Part shown: positions 1 through 6,381 of the stretch, in pieces
How the letters are laid out: each line of letters starts with the position of its first letter
Position numbering within the stretch: position 1 is the stretch's first letter
Assembly (NCBI GenBank): GCA_046313675.1
Contig: JBKBXU010000182.1
Location: 1 to 9,238, forward strand
Origin: JBKBXU01 sp046313675
GTDB lineage: Bacteria > Bacteroidota > Bacteroidia > Cytophagales > Cytophagaceae
Reading direction: 5' to 3'
DNA length: 9,238 nucleotides
The notes under the pieces: generated by a model
What the model saw: the letters and a program-made list of their open reading frames with translations, nothing else
Told to the model about the DNA's origin: nothing
Database searches by the model: none
Made by a program: the position numbers and the translations under genes

Positions 1-33
1 TAGATTTACAAAATAATAATAAATCCAAGATTA

Positions 34-1218
34 ATGAACCTTCCGATCATAAAATTAAAGAAAGGTAGAGACCGCTCCATTCTTAAACGACATCCCTGGA
101 TATTTAGTGGTGGCATAGAAGGAAAAGTGCCAGCCGAAGATGGTGATATTGTCGAGATTCAAGATGTTTCAAACAACTTCCTAGCTTATGGCTTTTATTC
201 TACTACCAGCCAGATTTCTTGCCGCTTATTTGAATTTGACAAAGAAAAAAATGCTTTTCAGACCGTTGACTACTGGAAAGAAAAAATACATAATGCGCTG
301 CTTTTGCGCAAAAGCCTTATTGATACAACTCGTACAAATGCCTACAGGCTTCTTCATGCCGAGGGAGATTTTTTTCCGGGTTTAATTGCTGATGCATACA
401 ATGATGTTTTGGTACTACAGGTTCTTATCAAGGCAGTAGAAAAATTATTGCCTTTACTGAAAGACGCTTTAACGGAGCTGGGTTTTAAGAATATATATGT
501 TAGGGCAAAGTCTAGTTCCACAAAACTGGAAGACATTAATCCCTTGTCCGGTTGGCTAAGTGGAGAGGCCAATAACCCGGTTACTGTAATGGAAAACGGA
601 TTATTATTCAATGTTGATTTTATTGAAGGTCAAAAAACCGGGTTTTTTATAGACCAAAGGGACAACCGTTTATTTCTTCAGGCTTATGCCCAGGATAAAA
701 CCGTCCTGAATGCTTTTAGCTACAGTGGAGGCTTCAGTGTCTATGCACTCGCCGGAATGGCAAAGGAGGTGCACTCGCTGGATATTTCTGCTGCAGCCAC
801 CAATCTGGCCGAAGAAAATGTTGCCCTCAATGGCTTACCCAAAGAAAAACACAAATCAATAACCGACGATTGTTTTGATTTTCTGAAAGATATGCCCGAC
901 GATTTTTACGATCTTATTGTTCTTGACCCTCCGGCATTTGCCAAAAATGCCAGAGCCGTTGAAAATGCAAGTAGAGGATATAAGCAAATCAACATGAAAG
1001 CTATTAAAAAAATTAAACCCGGAGGCATCTTGTTTACGTATTCTTGCTCCCAAAATATTAATAACGATTTGTTTAGAAAAATACTTTTTGGTGCCGCTGC
1101 CGATGTAAGAAGAAATGTAAGAATTATTCAACAACTACATCAACCTCTTGACCATCCTATAAATATTTATCATCCGGAAGGAGAGTATTTAAAAGGCCTG
1201 GTGCTATGGGTAGAGTAA
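34..1218 (+). CDS. rlmI: Class I SAM-dependent 23S rRNA cytosine-5 methyltransferase, RlmI family (PUA domain + methyltransferase)
   Basis: Predicted cytoplasmic enzyme that transfers a methyl group from SAM to C5 of a cytosine in 23S rRNA (C1962 in E. coli RlmI). Its 394 residues match the family, as E. coli RlmI is about 396. Residues 1-75 form a PUA-type RNA-binding domain, including HPWIFSGGIE. The catalytic domain shows GFFIDQR (203-209), the SAM-binding stretch NAFSYSGGFSVYA (226-238), VLDPPAFAK (motif IV, D298-P299-P300) and YSCSQ with the likely catalytic Cys338. The C terminus (HPINIYHPEGEYLKGLVL) is also family-like. The ATG at 34 gives the expected N terminus just before the PUA domain; no Shine-Dalgarno is visible, which is normal in Bacteroidota. 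The gene is intact and ends in TAA. Only 33 bp lie upstream, so its promoter or operon partner is out of view. The family is secure; the exact target base is inferred from the E. coli homologue. Confidence 0.9.
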   Translation: MNLPIIKLKKGRDRSILKRHPWIFSGGIEGKVPAEDGDIVEIQDVSNNFLAYGFYSTTSQISCRLFEFDKEKNAFQTVDYWKEKIHNALLLRKSLIDTTRTNAYRLLHAEGDFFPGLIADAYNDVLVLQVLIKAVEKLLPLLKDALTELGFKNIYVRAKSSSTKLEDINPLSGWLSGEANNPVTVMENGLLFNVDFIEGQKTGFFIDQRDNRLFLQAYAQDKTVLNAFSYSGGFSVYALAGMAKEVHSLDISAAATNLAEENVALNGLPKEKHKSITDDCFDFLKDMPDDFYDLIVLDPPAFAKNARAVENASRGYKQINMKAIKKIKPGGILFTYSCSQNINNDLFRKILFGAAADVRRNVRIIQQLHQPLDHPINIYHPEGEYLKGLVLWVE

Positions 1219-1227
1219 ATAAATTAC

Positions 1228-1289
1228 GGAGATTTGGTAAAAGAGGCCTGAAAAATGCCTCCTGAATCTCCTGCCATTACAGCAGGAGA
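1228..1289. other. Overlapping, mutually exclusive stem-loops downstream of the rRNA methyltransferase gene
   Basis: Structure A pairs GGAGATT (1228-1234) with AATCTCC (1265-1271) and nests GAGGC (1243-1247) with GCCTC (1257-1261). Structure B is a perfect 8-bp stem, TCTCCTGC (1267-1274) with GCAGGAGA (1282-1289), closing a 7-nt loop. A and B share 1267-1271, so only one can form at a time. No T-tract follows either stem, so neither is a canonical Rho-independent terminator. They may shape the 3' end of the upstream mRNA; a regulatory role is only an inference. Confidence 0.4.
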
Positions 1290-1508
1290 ACAGGCAGACA
1301 AAGCAGAGTAATCTTCCGATCAAAAAAATCTCCTGAGGAGTAATCGAAATTGAATGTAAGAAACAAATTATTTTATTAAAGTCAATAGATATCCAATCCA
1401 TTTCGTCGAAATTATTTTTCAACATGTCTTCTGCTAAAGAATAAATCCACTATAGCCGAATTCAATTTTTTTCTTTTTACGAAGGCATAATGACGTTAAA
1501 ACATTGAA

Positions 1509-1541
1509 TTGTAGTATTTGTAGTAAGATTTTGCATCTTTG
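1509..1541 (+). promoter_or_regulatory. Candidate Bacteroidota-type promoter for the gene at 1597
   Basis: CATCTTTG at 1534-1541 matches the Bacteroidota -7 consensus TAnnTTTG except at the first base. A TTG at 1509-1511 lies 22 bp before it and could serve as the -33 element, slightly farther than the usual ~19 bp. Transcription would begin near 1547, giving a leader of about 50 nt to the ATG at 1597. A second TTG at 1518-1520 is too close to fit well. Confidence 0.4.
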
Positions 1542-1596
1542 AACGTTTAGTTTAAAGCTAAGGAATCAAAATCAACCAAAAATTGTTGTTGCAGGT

Positions 1597-3120
1597 ATGA
1601 AAAAGCCTTATTATATAATTTTACTCTTTATATCATTCTTCTCTTATGCCCAAAGAGATGTCGGAAAGGTTCAGGTACTTATTTCAAAACCTACCGATGT
1701 CAACGTAATCAGCGATACTCTTGGAACACAGGCTTATCTGTTTCAAAGTAAAAAACAATTTCAATTATCCATCCTGGATAACCAATACCAAACCCAAAAA
1801 AACATCATCATTAATCTACAAAAGCCGGATAAAAATGAGGTAGTGTTGGGTAGCATTATTCATAAGGAAGAGGTTGTCGTACATTTGTTTAACAGCAAAA
1901 GCCGTCAACTAAGCTCTTTAAAAATTAATCGTAGTACTGGAAGCCACGTTTTTAACAAAATTGGGATTTTTGGTTTAAATGACCAATATTTATCATCATT
2001 TGAAATAAATGGCCATTTTTATTTACTCACTGTTCCTTCCGGAACAAATGCCTTAAAGGTATGGAAATCCGACAGAGGGGCTGATTTTGAACTCAAGGAT
2101 TACAACATTGAGTATCCGGAATTCTATAAAAGCTTAATAAGCAACAACAATTCATTAAGCAGAGGCTCTTTTTCAAAAGCAAACATCGAAATGGTAAGCT
2201 ATGAATTGGAAAACAATATAAAGTCAACCCATTCAAATAAAAAACTTTATGTTCTGGACGGTAAAATTATTATGACTTTTGATACCCCTGAAGGAACTAA
2301 CCTAATCACAATTGACCCGGAAGAAGGCACTTCAGAGTACAAGAAAATGAATTTTAAAATTGAACGTGGAAATACAGCCTCGTCTAAACAAGGAAATTCA
2401 TTTATTTATGAAAAAACCTTATTCCGTGTTACAGCAAGCCCAAAGCAGCTAAATCTGTCTATTATCAACCTGGACAGTATGGAATTACTCAACAACTATA
2501 ATATATTTCCTGAAAGTCCAATAGGAATTAATAATGGCCCCATCTTTTCAGAAAACTCAAGAGCTCAGGTGGATGAAATAGACATTGTTAATAAACCGAC
2601 AAAATTTTTTAAAAACCTGATGGCGGGCGAACTTGCCATTGCAGTAAATAAGGTAGACAGCTCAAGACATGAATTACATATTGGCTCCTACCAGGAATAC
2701 ATTGCAAGAAATAGTGGTTCAGCATGGGGAGGTCCGGAAATGTCCGTAGGCTTTGGCTCGTTTTATGGACCAATGGGTATGGGTATGGGCGGCATGGGAA
2801 TGGGCATGGGTGGTGGTGGATTCTATGGTGCTTATGGACAGGGTTTTTATGGCTGGCCGGGATACTATCCTTACTATGGAACCGCTAATAAAAGAATTAA
2901 AACCGTATATTTTAAATCATTAATGAATACCCCTTACTTTGACCATGAAGAAGGCAATGTTCCAAAATCTTTACGAGAAAAAATTATAGATTTCGAACAA
3001 GTGGCTTTCCGCTCGAACACACCTGAATTCATTCGCATTATTCCTCAACAGGACAAAGTTTTACTAGGCTATTATATAAAAGGTAGAAAAATGTACAAAC
3101 TGGTAGAATTTCAAAAGTAA
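1597..3120 (+). CDS. Exported protein of unknown function with a Gly/Met/Tyr-rich insert
   Basis: I do not recognise this 507-residue family. The N terminus is a clear Sec signal peptide (MKK, then a hydrophobic run, then FFSYA-Q), with signal peptidase I cleavage likely after Ala18. No lipobox is present, so the mature protein should be periplasmic or secreted. Residues ~20-370 are rich in alternating hydrophobic and polar stretches, such as KKLYVLDGKIIMTFDT and LNLSIINLDSMELLNNYNIF, which suggests repeated beta-strands, perhaps a propeller-like fold. Residues ~374-428 are low-complexity, rich in Gly, Met, Tyr, Phe and Trp. A conventional charged tail (429-507) follows, so the insert is internal. 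The final stretch GYYIKGRKMYKLVEFQ looks like a terminal strand. The gene stands alone with its own candidate promoter and strong terminator. No C-terminal sorting domain is apparent. That it is real is secure; its function is not known. Confidence 0.85.
   Translation: MKKPYYIILLFISFFSYAQRDVGKVQVLISKPTDVNVISDTLGTQAYLFQSKKQFQLSILDNQYQTQKNIIINLQKPDKNEVVLGSIIHKEEVVVHLFNSKSRQLSSLKINRSTGSHVFNKIGIFGLNDQYLSSFEINGHFYLLTVPSGTNALKVWKSDRGADFELKDYNIEYPEFYKSLISNNNSLSRGSFSKANIEMVSYELENNIKSTHSNKKLYVLDGKIIMTFDTPEGTNLITIDPEEGTSEYKKMNFKIERGNTASSKQGNSFIYEKTLFRVTASPKQLNLSIINLDSMELLNNYNIFPESPIGINNGPIFSENSRAQVDEIDIVNKPTKFFKNLMAGELAIAVNKVDSSRHELHIGSYQEYIARNSGSAWGGPEMSVGFGSFYGPMGMGMGGMGMGMGGGGFYGAYGQGFYGWPGYYPYYGTANKRIKTVYFKSLMNTPYFDHEEGNVPKSLREKIIDFEQVAFRSNTPEFIRIIPQQDKVLLGYYIKGRKMYKLVEFQK
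2773..2820 (+). repeat. Degenerate ATGGGN hexamer repeat encoding a Met-Gly tract
   Basis: Six imperfect copies of ATGGGN (N = T, T, C, A, C, T), broken by one GGC and followed by GGTGGTGGA, encode residues 393-408 of the protein at 1597-3120. Third-position variation shows the tract is not freshly expanded. The hexamer period keeps the reading frame, so gain or loss of units would change tract length without a frameshift. Confidence 0.75.
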
Positions 3121-3123
3121 ACA

Positions 3124-3156
3124 AAAATAGCCCTGCATCTCATGCAGGGCTATTTT
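3124..3156. terminator. Bidirectional Rho-independent terminator between convergent genes
   Basis: AAAATAGCCCTGCAT (3124-3138) pairs perfectly with ATGCAGGGCTATTTT (3142-3156) across a 3-nt loop, a 15-bp stem with a GC-rich core. The A-rich left flank and T-rich right flank (ATTTTGTTTT) supply a U-tract in either direction. It begins 4 bp after the stop codon of the plus-strand gene and lies 23 bp beyond the end of the minus-strand gene at 3179, so it should end transcription of both. Confidence 0.9.
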
Positions 3157-3178
3157 GTTTTATAACTTCGGTATGGAA

Positions 3179-4087
3179 TTACTTCACCATATTTCTTATC
3201 CAGCCAAGAAGATCATCGTTTGCAGGAACCGTAATTCCCTGAGGCAATTCTCTCAAATACCAGGTTACCTTCCATGAATAAGAATCTCCGGCAGGAACCG
3301 TTTCAAGAGCACCCTGCTGCTCAATCTCTATATAGCTCCTGTCCGGATTGGCATAAAGCTCAATTTCTCCTTCTTCAGGAGCTACTTGTTCAGGAGAAAT
3401 ATCAACAAATTTCTTTATCAGAATATAATTCCCGTTTACCTGAGCCATCCATCCTTCTGATCCGTCACTTAACAGCTTTGGTACTCCTCCCGGAATTGTC
3501 TCTGTGTCGTAAACAAAATAGGTAATTCCCATTGTGTCCTTTGTTAAAGGAGCAAGATCGCCCCTCTTTTCACCCTTTCCGCTTGGGTAAAACGTAATAC
3601 CTCCGGGAGCTACCCTGGTAATTTCCCATGGCGCAATGGCGATAGGCTCCGTTGTTGAATTAATAATGGTATAAGTAATGAGAATGGAAGTATCTGCACC
3701 AGCTTCAAATTCTTTTTTTACCACTATGCCTTGTTGAGAATCTTTTTCACTGGTTAAAATAATTTTTCCACCTTCTCTGCTGAACGAATACGGTTTTTTA
3801 TCCAATTCTTCAGACGGCGGCCATCCCCACGATTTTTGCGGACTAGGCCAGAATGTGGAACCCCAGTTATCTTCGTTCACATCGGCTCCTGTCAGGAAGT
3901 TGTGATCTTTATAATTTATAGAAACAATCCTGCCTCCTGTTTGAGGATCCAATTCCATGGAAAGATCCCCAATGGAAATTGTATAATCATTTTTTTCTTC
4001 TGAAGAAGCTACTTTTTCATCCGTCGGATTGCAGGCTACAAAACTCCATGACATGAGTATGGCCAGAGGAAATATTCTTTTAATCAT
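3179..4087 (-). CDS. DUF4380-like lipoprotein (galactose-mutarotase-type fold)
   Basis: 302-residue predicted lipoprotein. The signal peptide MIKRIFPLAILMSWSFVAC has a lipobox ending in Cys19; Phe at -3 is unusual but tolerated. A Ser/Glu/Lys-rich linker (20-33) leads to one domain spanning ~34-285. Motifs recalling DUF4380 and the aldose-1-epimerase-like sugar-binding fold are GGRIVSINYKDHNFLT (51-66), NWGSTFWPSPQKSWGWPP (74-91), WEITRVAPGGITFYP (154-168), GNYILIKKF (219-227), ELYANPDRSYIEIEQQG (243-259) and YSWKVTWYLREL (270-281). The fold suggests binding of a carbohydrate, but no catalytic residue can be assigned and there is no transporter, SusC/SusD pair or glycoside hydrolase nearby. 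It lies 82 bp downstream of the TPR gene in the same orientation, so co-transcription is possible. The assignment is from remembered family motifs. It could be a non-catalytic relative of the epimerases. Confidence 0.78.
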   Translation of the reverse strand: MIKRIFPLAILMSWSFVACNPTDEKVASSEEKNDYTISIGDLSMELDPQTGGRIVSINYKDHNFLTGADVNEDNWGSTFWPSPQKSWGWPPSEELDKKPYSFSREGGKIILTSEKDSQQGIVVKKEFEAGADTSILITYTIINSTTEPIAIAPWEITRVAPGGITFYPSGKGEKRGDLAPLTKDTMGITYFVYDTETIPGGVPKLLSDGSEGWMAQVNGNYILIKKFVDISPEQVAPEEGEIELYANPDRSYIEIEQQGALETVPAGDSYSWKVTWYLRELPQGITVPANDDLLGWIRNMVK

Positions 4088-4109
4088 TATTAAATAGTTT
4101 GTTAGAATC

Positions 4110-4117
4110 TAAAGATA
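4110..4117 (-). promoter_or_regulatory. Weak candidate -7 element upstream of the DUF4380-like gene
   Basis: Read on the minus strand this is TATCTTTA, one base off the Bacteroidota TAnnTTTG element. It sits 22 bp before the start codon at 4087. No TTG is found at the expected -33 distance, so the gene may instead be read from the TPR gene upstream. Confidence 0.22.
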
Positions 4118-4169
4118 GGTAATATTTGAAAAATACACTATTTGAGGTAAAACGATAAGCGACAAAATA

Positions 4170-6005
4170 TTAAATTCTGTCGCCTCGCATAATGCGAATT
4201 CGTTTTCTTGCTTCTGCTGTAAATATACTTCCCGGATGCTTGAGAAGAAGATCCTGATATAAATCCATGGCTTTTTCCTTATTTGCCATATTAAATTCAT
4301 AGATCTCTGCCATCATAAACAAGGCATCGTCGCCCAGGATGTCATGGCCATGTTTGCTGTTTATAACTTCCAAAGCTTGCACAGCTTTTTCATACTTGCC
4401 AATCTTACGGTATATCTTTGCTTTTTGCATAAAAATGTCATCCGTAAGGGAATGATTGGGGAATTTTTTCAACATTGCGTCCAAACCCCGTAGGGCTTCG
4501 TCTGTCTTATTTTGAAATAAAAGAAGGTCAATGGCCGCATACTCCCTCATCGCTGCTTCTGTGGAGTCCAAACCTATGTTATCCTGAATTAAAATACTCA
4601 ACTCCATTGCATCATTAGCTATTTCACGAGTAGTTGCCATTTTCAAAATATCAAGGTGAGCTTGTGCCAATTCAAACTCTCCTTTAAAATACGCAAGCTT
4701 TGCATTTTTCAATTTTGCTTCATGCCCATAATGATCGTCTTTCTCTGCTTTTTCAACCTGAGAATAGATTAAACTCGCCTCCCATGGTTCTCCGATGAGA
4801 AGGTGAATATCTCCTAAATCCAGTTTTGCCCTGGCAAGAAACTTATGGTCATTTCTACCCAACTTTATAACTTCTTCAAGCAATGCTTTTGCTGTATCCT
4901 TACGATCAAGGTAAAAAGCATATAATAATGCCATGCTTCTCATTGCCTCAAACGTATGATGATTTTTACCCAATTCAGAAATCATGTTTTCATAATCTTT
5001 GATTAAGGAAATAATCTTTTCCTTTTCAACTGGATACATGTTCTTAACCAATTCTTCTTTGGAGTTGATCAGATAACGTTTAGCCAGGGAATATTGAAAG
5101 CCATTTTTGTATTCATCCACCACATATTGAAAATATTTAATAGCATTTTCAAAATCCTTATTTTCATACGCTATTTTGCCCACTTCAATAAGTTTAGCAC
5201 CAGATGTCTTGTTTCTTTTGTCTATGGCCTTCGCTTGCATCAAGGCCTTGTTAAAATTTTTGTTCTGAATATGAAGCCACAATAAAAGCTCATTATAGGT
5301 AATCTCATTAGGCTCCTTTTGTATGCGTTCATATAACTTCTTTTCCAGAAGTTCTCTTTTTGGTTGATCATCCAATGTATTCTGAAATGTATTGCACACA
5401 CCTTCTAAGGCAGAGGTATTTTCTTTTAAATAATTGAGAAGTTCATCAATAAGATTTTCGGGAAATCCTAACAAATTGTAAACATCTGCTAAGGGCAAGG
5501 CATAGGCATAACTTTGCCCACTGGCTTTTCTGGCTGTAAGATAAATTTCTTTTGCCTGCTCAGGATGCCCTTTTCTTAAAAGGTAATCTCCGCAAAATAA
5601 AACCGATGATTCATTATTCTTAATATCAGAAGCCAGGGAAGATAATTCTTTTTGTGACTTATCAACACCATTTATTTTAACCTGCAGTAAATAGCTATCT
5701 AAACGATATACAAGATTATCAGGAAATGCTTTTAAAGCCTTTTTAAGAAACTTTTCGGCCTGATCCAGGTCTTTGGTATGATAAAGTGTCTGAAGATAGT
5801 TGTTGTAGATATACTGATAATTATCCGTTTTTTTGGCAAGTTTTTCATATAAATACCTGGCTTTTATGTACTCTTCAGACTGAAAATACTCATTAGCCAG
5901 CTCAAGTTCGCCGGACTGCGCAATTCCTTTTACAATTGTTATAAAAAAAATTAAACAAAAAAGAAGACTGCGAGTTTTAATAGTTTTAAACAGATGTTGT
6001 TTCAT
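4170..6005 (-). CDS. Exported tetratricopeptide-repeat protein
   Basis: 611 residues, predicted to be exported and to act as a helical scaffold for protein-protein contacts, probably in the periplasm. The signal peptide covers residues 1-29 (basic MKQHLFKTIKTR, hydrophobic LLFCLIFFITIV, cleavage near GIA-Q30) and there is no lipobox. TPR-like helix pairs are clearest at ~33-95, ~142-180, ~268-300 (IAYENKDFENAIKYFQYVV), ~390-450 and ~485-600. The C-terminal set includes IYRKIGKYEKAVQALE and AEIYEFNMANKEKAMDLYQD, then the ending HPGSIFTAEARKRIR, a common close to TPR solenoids of the YbgF/BamD kind. The start is fixed by an in-frame TAG immediately before the ATG. A 376-bp repeat-bearing gap lies upstream and the DUF4380-like lipoprotein gene lies 82 bp downstream. 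The TPR class is secure; the partner and pathway are unknown. Confidence 0.88.
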   Translation of the reverse strand: MKQHLFKTIKTRSLLFCLIFFITIVKGIAQSGELELANEYFQSEEYIKARYLYEKLAKKTDNYQYIYNNYLQTLYHTKDLDQAEKFLKKALKAFPDNLVYRLDSYLLQVKINGVDKSQKELSSLASDIKNNESSVLFCGDYLLRKGHPEQAKEIYLTARKASGQSYAYALPLADVYNLLGFPENLIDELLNYLKENTSALEGVCNTFQNTLDDQPKRELLEKKLYERIQKEPNEITYNELLLWLHIQNKNFNKALMQAKAIDKRNKTSGAKLIEVGKIAYENKDFENAIKYFQYVVDEYKNGFQYSLAKRYLINSKEELVKNMYPVEKEKIISLIKDYENMISELGKNHHTFEAMRSMALLYAFYLDRKDTAKALLEEVIKLGRNDHKFLARAKLDLGDIHLLIGEPWEASLIYSQVEKAEKDDHYGHEAKLKNAKLAYFKGEFELAQAHLDILKMATTREIANDAMELSILIQDNIGLDSTEAAMREYAAIDLLLFQNKTDEALRGLDAMLKKFPNHSLTDDIFMQKAKIYRKIGKYEKAVQALEVINSKHGHDILGDDALFMMAEIYEFNMANKEKAMDLYQDLLLKHPGSIFTAEARKRIRIMRGDRI

Positions 6006-6056
6006 CTAGTTTATAGTTAAATTATTTATATATATTTTTTTATTCCTTATTAGGGC

Positions 6057-6141
6057 TGTGTACAAGTTGAAAAGTTTATTTATATACATCTTGTATTTTA
6101 TTTAAGTTAATAAGATGAAGGTTATTCTCCCTTTGTACACA
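6057..6141. repeat. Inverted 9-mer pair TGTGTACAA / TTGTACACA around a small palindrome
   Basis: TGTGTACAA (6057-6065) and its exact reverse complement TTGTACACA (6133-6141) flank the palindrome ATACA-TCT-TGTAT (6084-6096). Each 9-mer contains the self-complementary core TGTACA. The group lies about 50-135 bp before the TPR start codon, where operators would be expected. Function is inferred from position only. Confidence 0.4.
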
Positions 6142-6185
6142 TAGATATTAATATTTATCAAATTATTGGTCAGTATTTTACTTAG

Positions 6186-6216
6186 TTTATAAACAAACGC
6201 TGATTTTTATAAACAA
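6186..6216. repeat. Direct repeat TTTATAAACAA with a 20-bp period
   Basis: The 11-mer TTTATAAACAA occurs at 6186-6196 and 6206-6216, exactly 20 bp apart, close to two turns of B-DNA. The first copy overlaps a perfect palindrome GTTTATAAAC (6185-6194). A partial inverted copy, TGTTTAT, follows at 6231-6237. Same-face spacing suits cooperative protein binding, but AT-rich sequence produces such repeats by chance fairly often. Confidence 0.5.
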
Positions 6217-6381
6217 TTTTTAATTTAAAATGTTTATGTTCGCATTTGTGGTATAACCTCTGACTTATTAATTCTTATTAACAACTAAAGGACCACGATA
6301 TTGTTGATATCTTTACCTGTCATCGGCATGAAAAGTGAAAGTCTTTTTATACCCTTTTTAATTAACATTCTTTGTGTATAA

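Larger units (their letters stand above)
1219..1596. other. Intergenic gap (378 bp) with stem-loops on the left and a candidate promoter on the right
   Basis: No convincing gene is present. The first ~120 bp (1225-1340) are richer in G+C than the remainder and contain several CTCCTG/CAGGAG elements that can pair with each other. The 9-mer AATCTCCTG occurs twice (1265-1273 and 1327-1335), and the second copy opens the 11-bp palindrome CTCCTGAGGAG (1330-1340). From 1341 to 1596 the sequence is AT-rich and holds the likely promoter and leader of the gene at 1597. AATTCAAT near 1460 and ATTGAATT near 1503 form a further weak inverted pair. Confidence 0.6.
6006..6381. other. AT-rich intergenic region (376 bp) with short repeats; probable control region of the TPR gene
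   Basis: No gene is supported. The region separates two minus-strand genes, so it must hold the 3' end of the lipoprotein transcript and most likely the promoter of the TPR gene. No clear TAnnTTTG element and no terminator hairpin can be seen. It contains an inverted pair of 9-mers (6057-6065 and 6133-6141), a small palindrome ATACA-TCT-TGTAT (6084-6096), an 11-mer direct repeat at 20-bp period (6186-6216) and sequences two mismatches from a DnaA box (for example TTATTAACA at 6275-6283). The ~60 bp next to the TPR start are almost pure A/T. Confidence 0.55.

Noticed and set aside
1322..1340. Minus-strand terminator: CTCCTCAGGAG followed by a run of seven T
   Set aside because: The stem can have only about 4 bp with a usable loop, and no minus-strand gene lies to its right that would need a terminator there.
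1204..1425. Minus-strand open frame of 73 codons after the rRNA methyltransferase gene
   Set aside because: It overlaps the 3' end of a well-supported gene, its product is a Cys/Phe-rich jumble resembling no family, and its G+C-rich part is explained by the stem-loops. It could at most be a relic.
5094..5285. Plus-strand 63-codon frame inside the TPR gene, and the similar frames inside the other genes
   Set aside because: They lie wholly within well-supported genes on the opposite strand or in another frame, and their sequences look like random hydrophobic or basic text.
6006..6381. Chromosomal replication origin suggested by DnaA-box-like 9-mers and mnmG about 2.5 kb away
   Set aside because: All candidate boxes have two mismatches, and several such sites are expected by chance in AT-rich DNA. 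There is no dnaA, rpmH or parAB, and genes do not diverge from this point; both neighbours are on the minus strand.
6328..6381. Plus-strand 17-codon frame (MKSESLFIPFLINILCV) ending next to the lipoprotein stop codon
   Set aside because: Too short to judge, with no ribosome-binding or promoter signal and no recognisable small-protein family. It runs antisense into the end of the lipoprotein gene.
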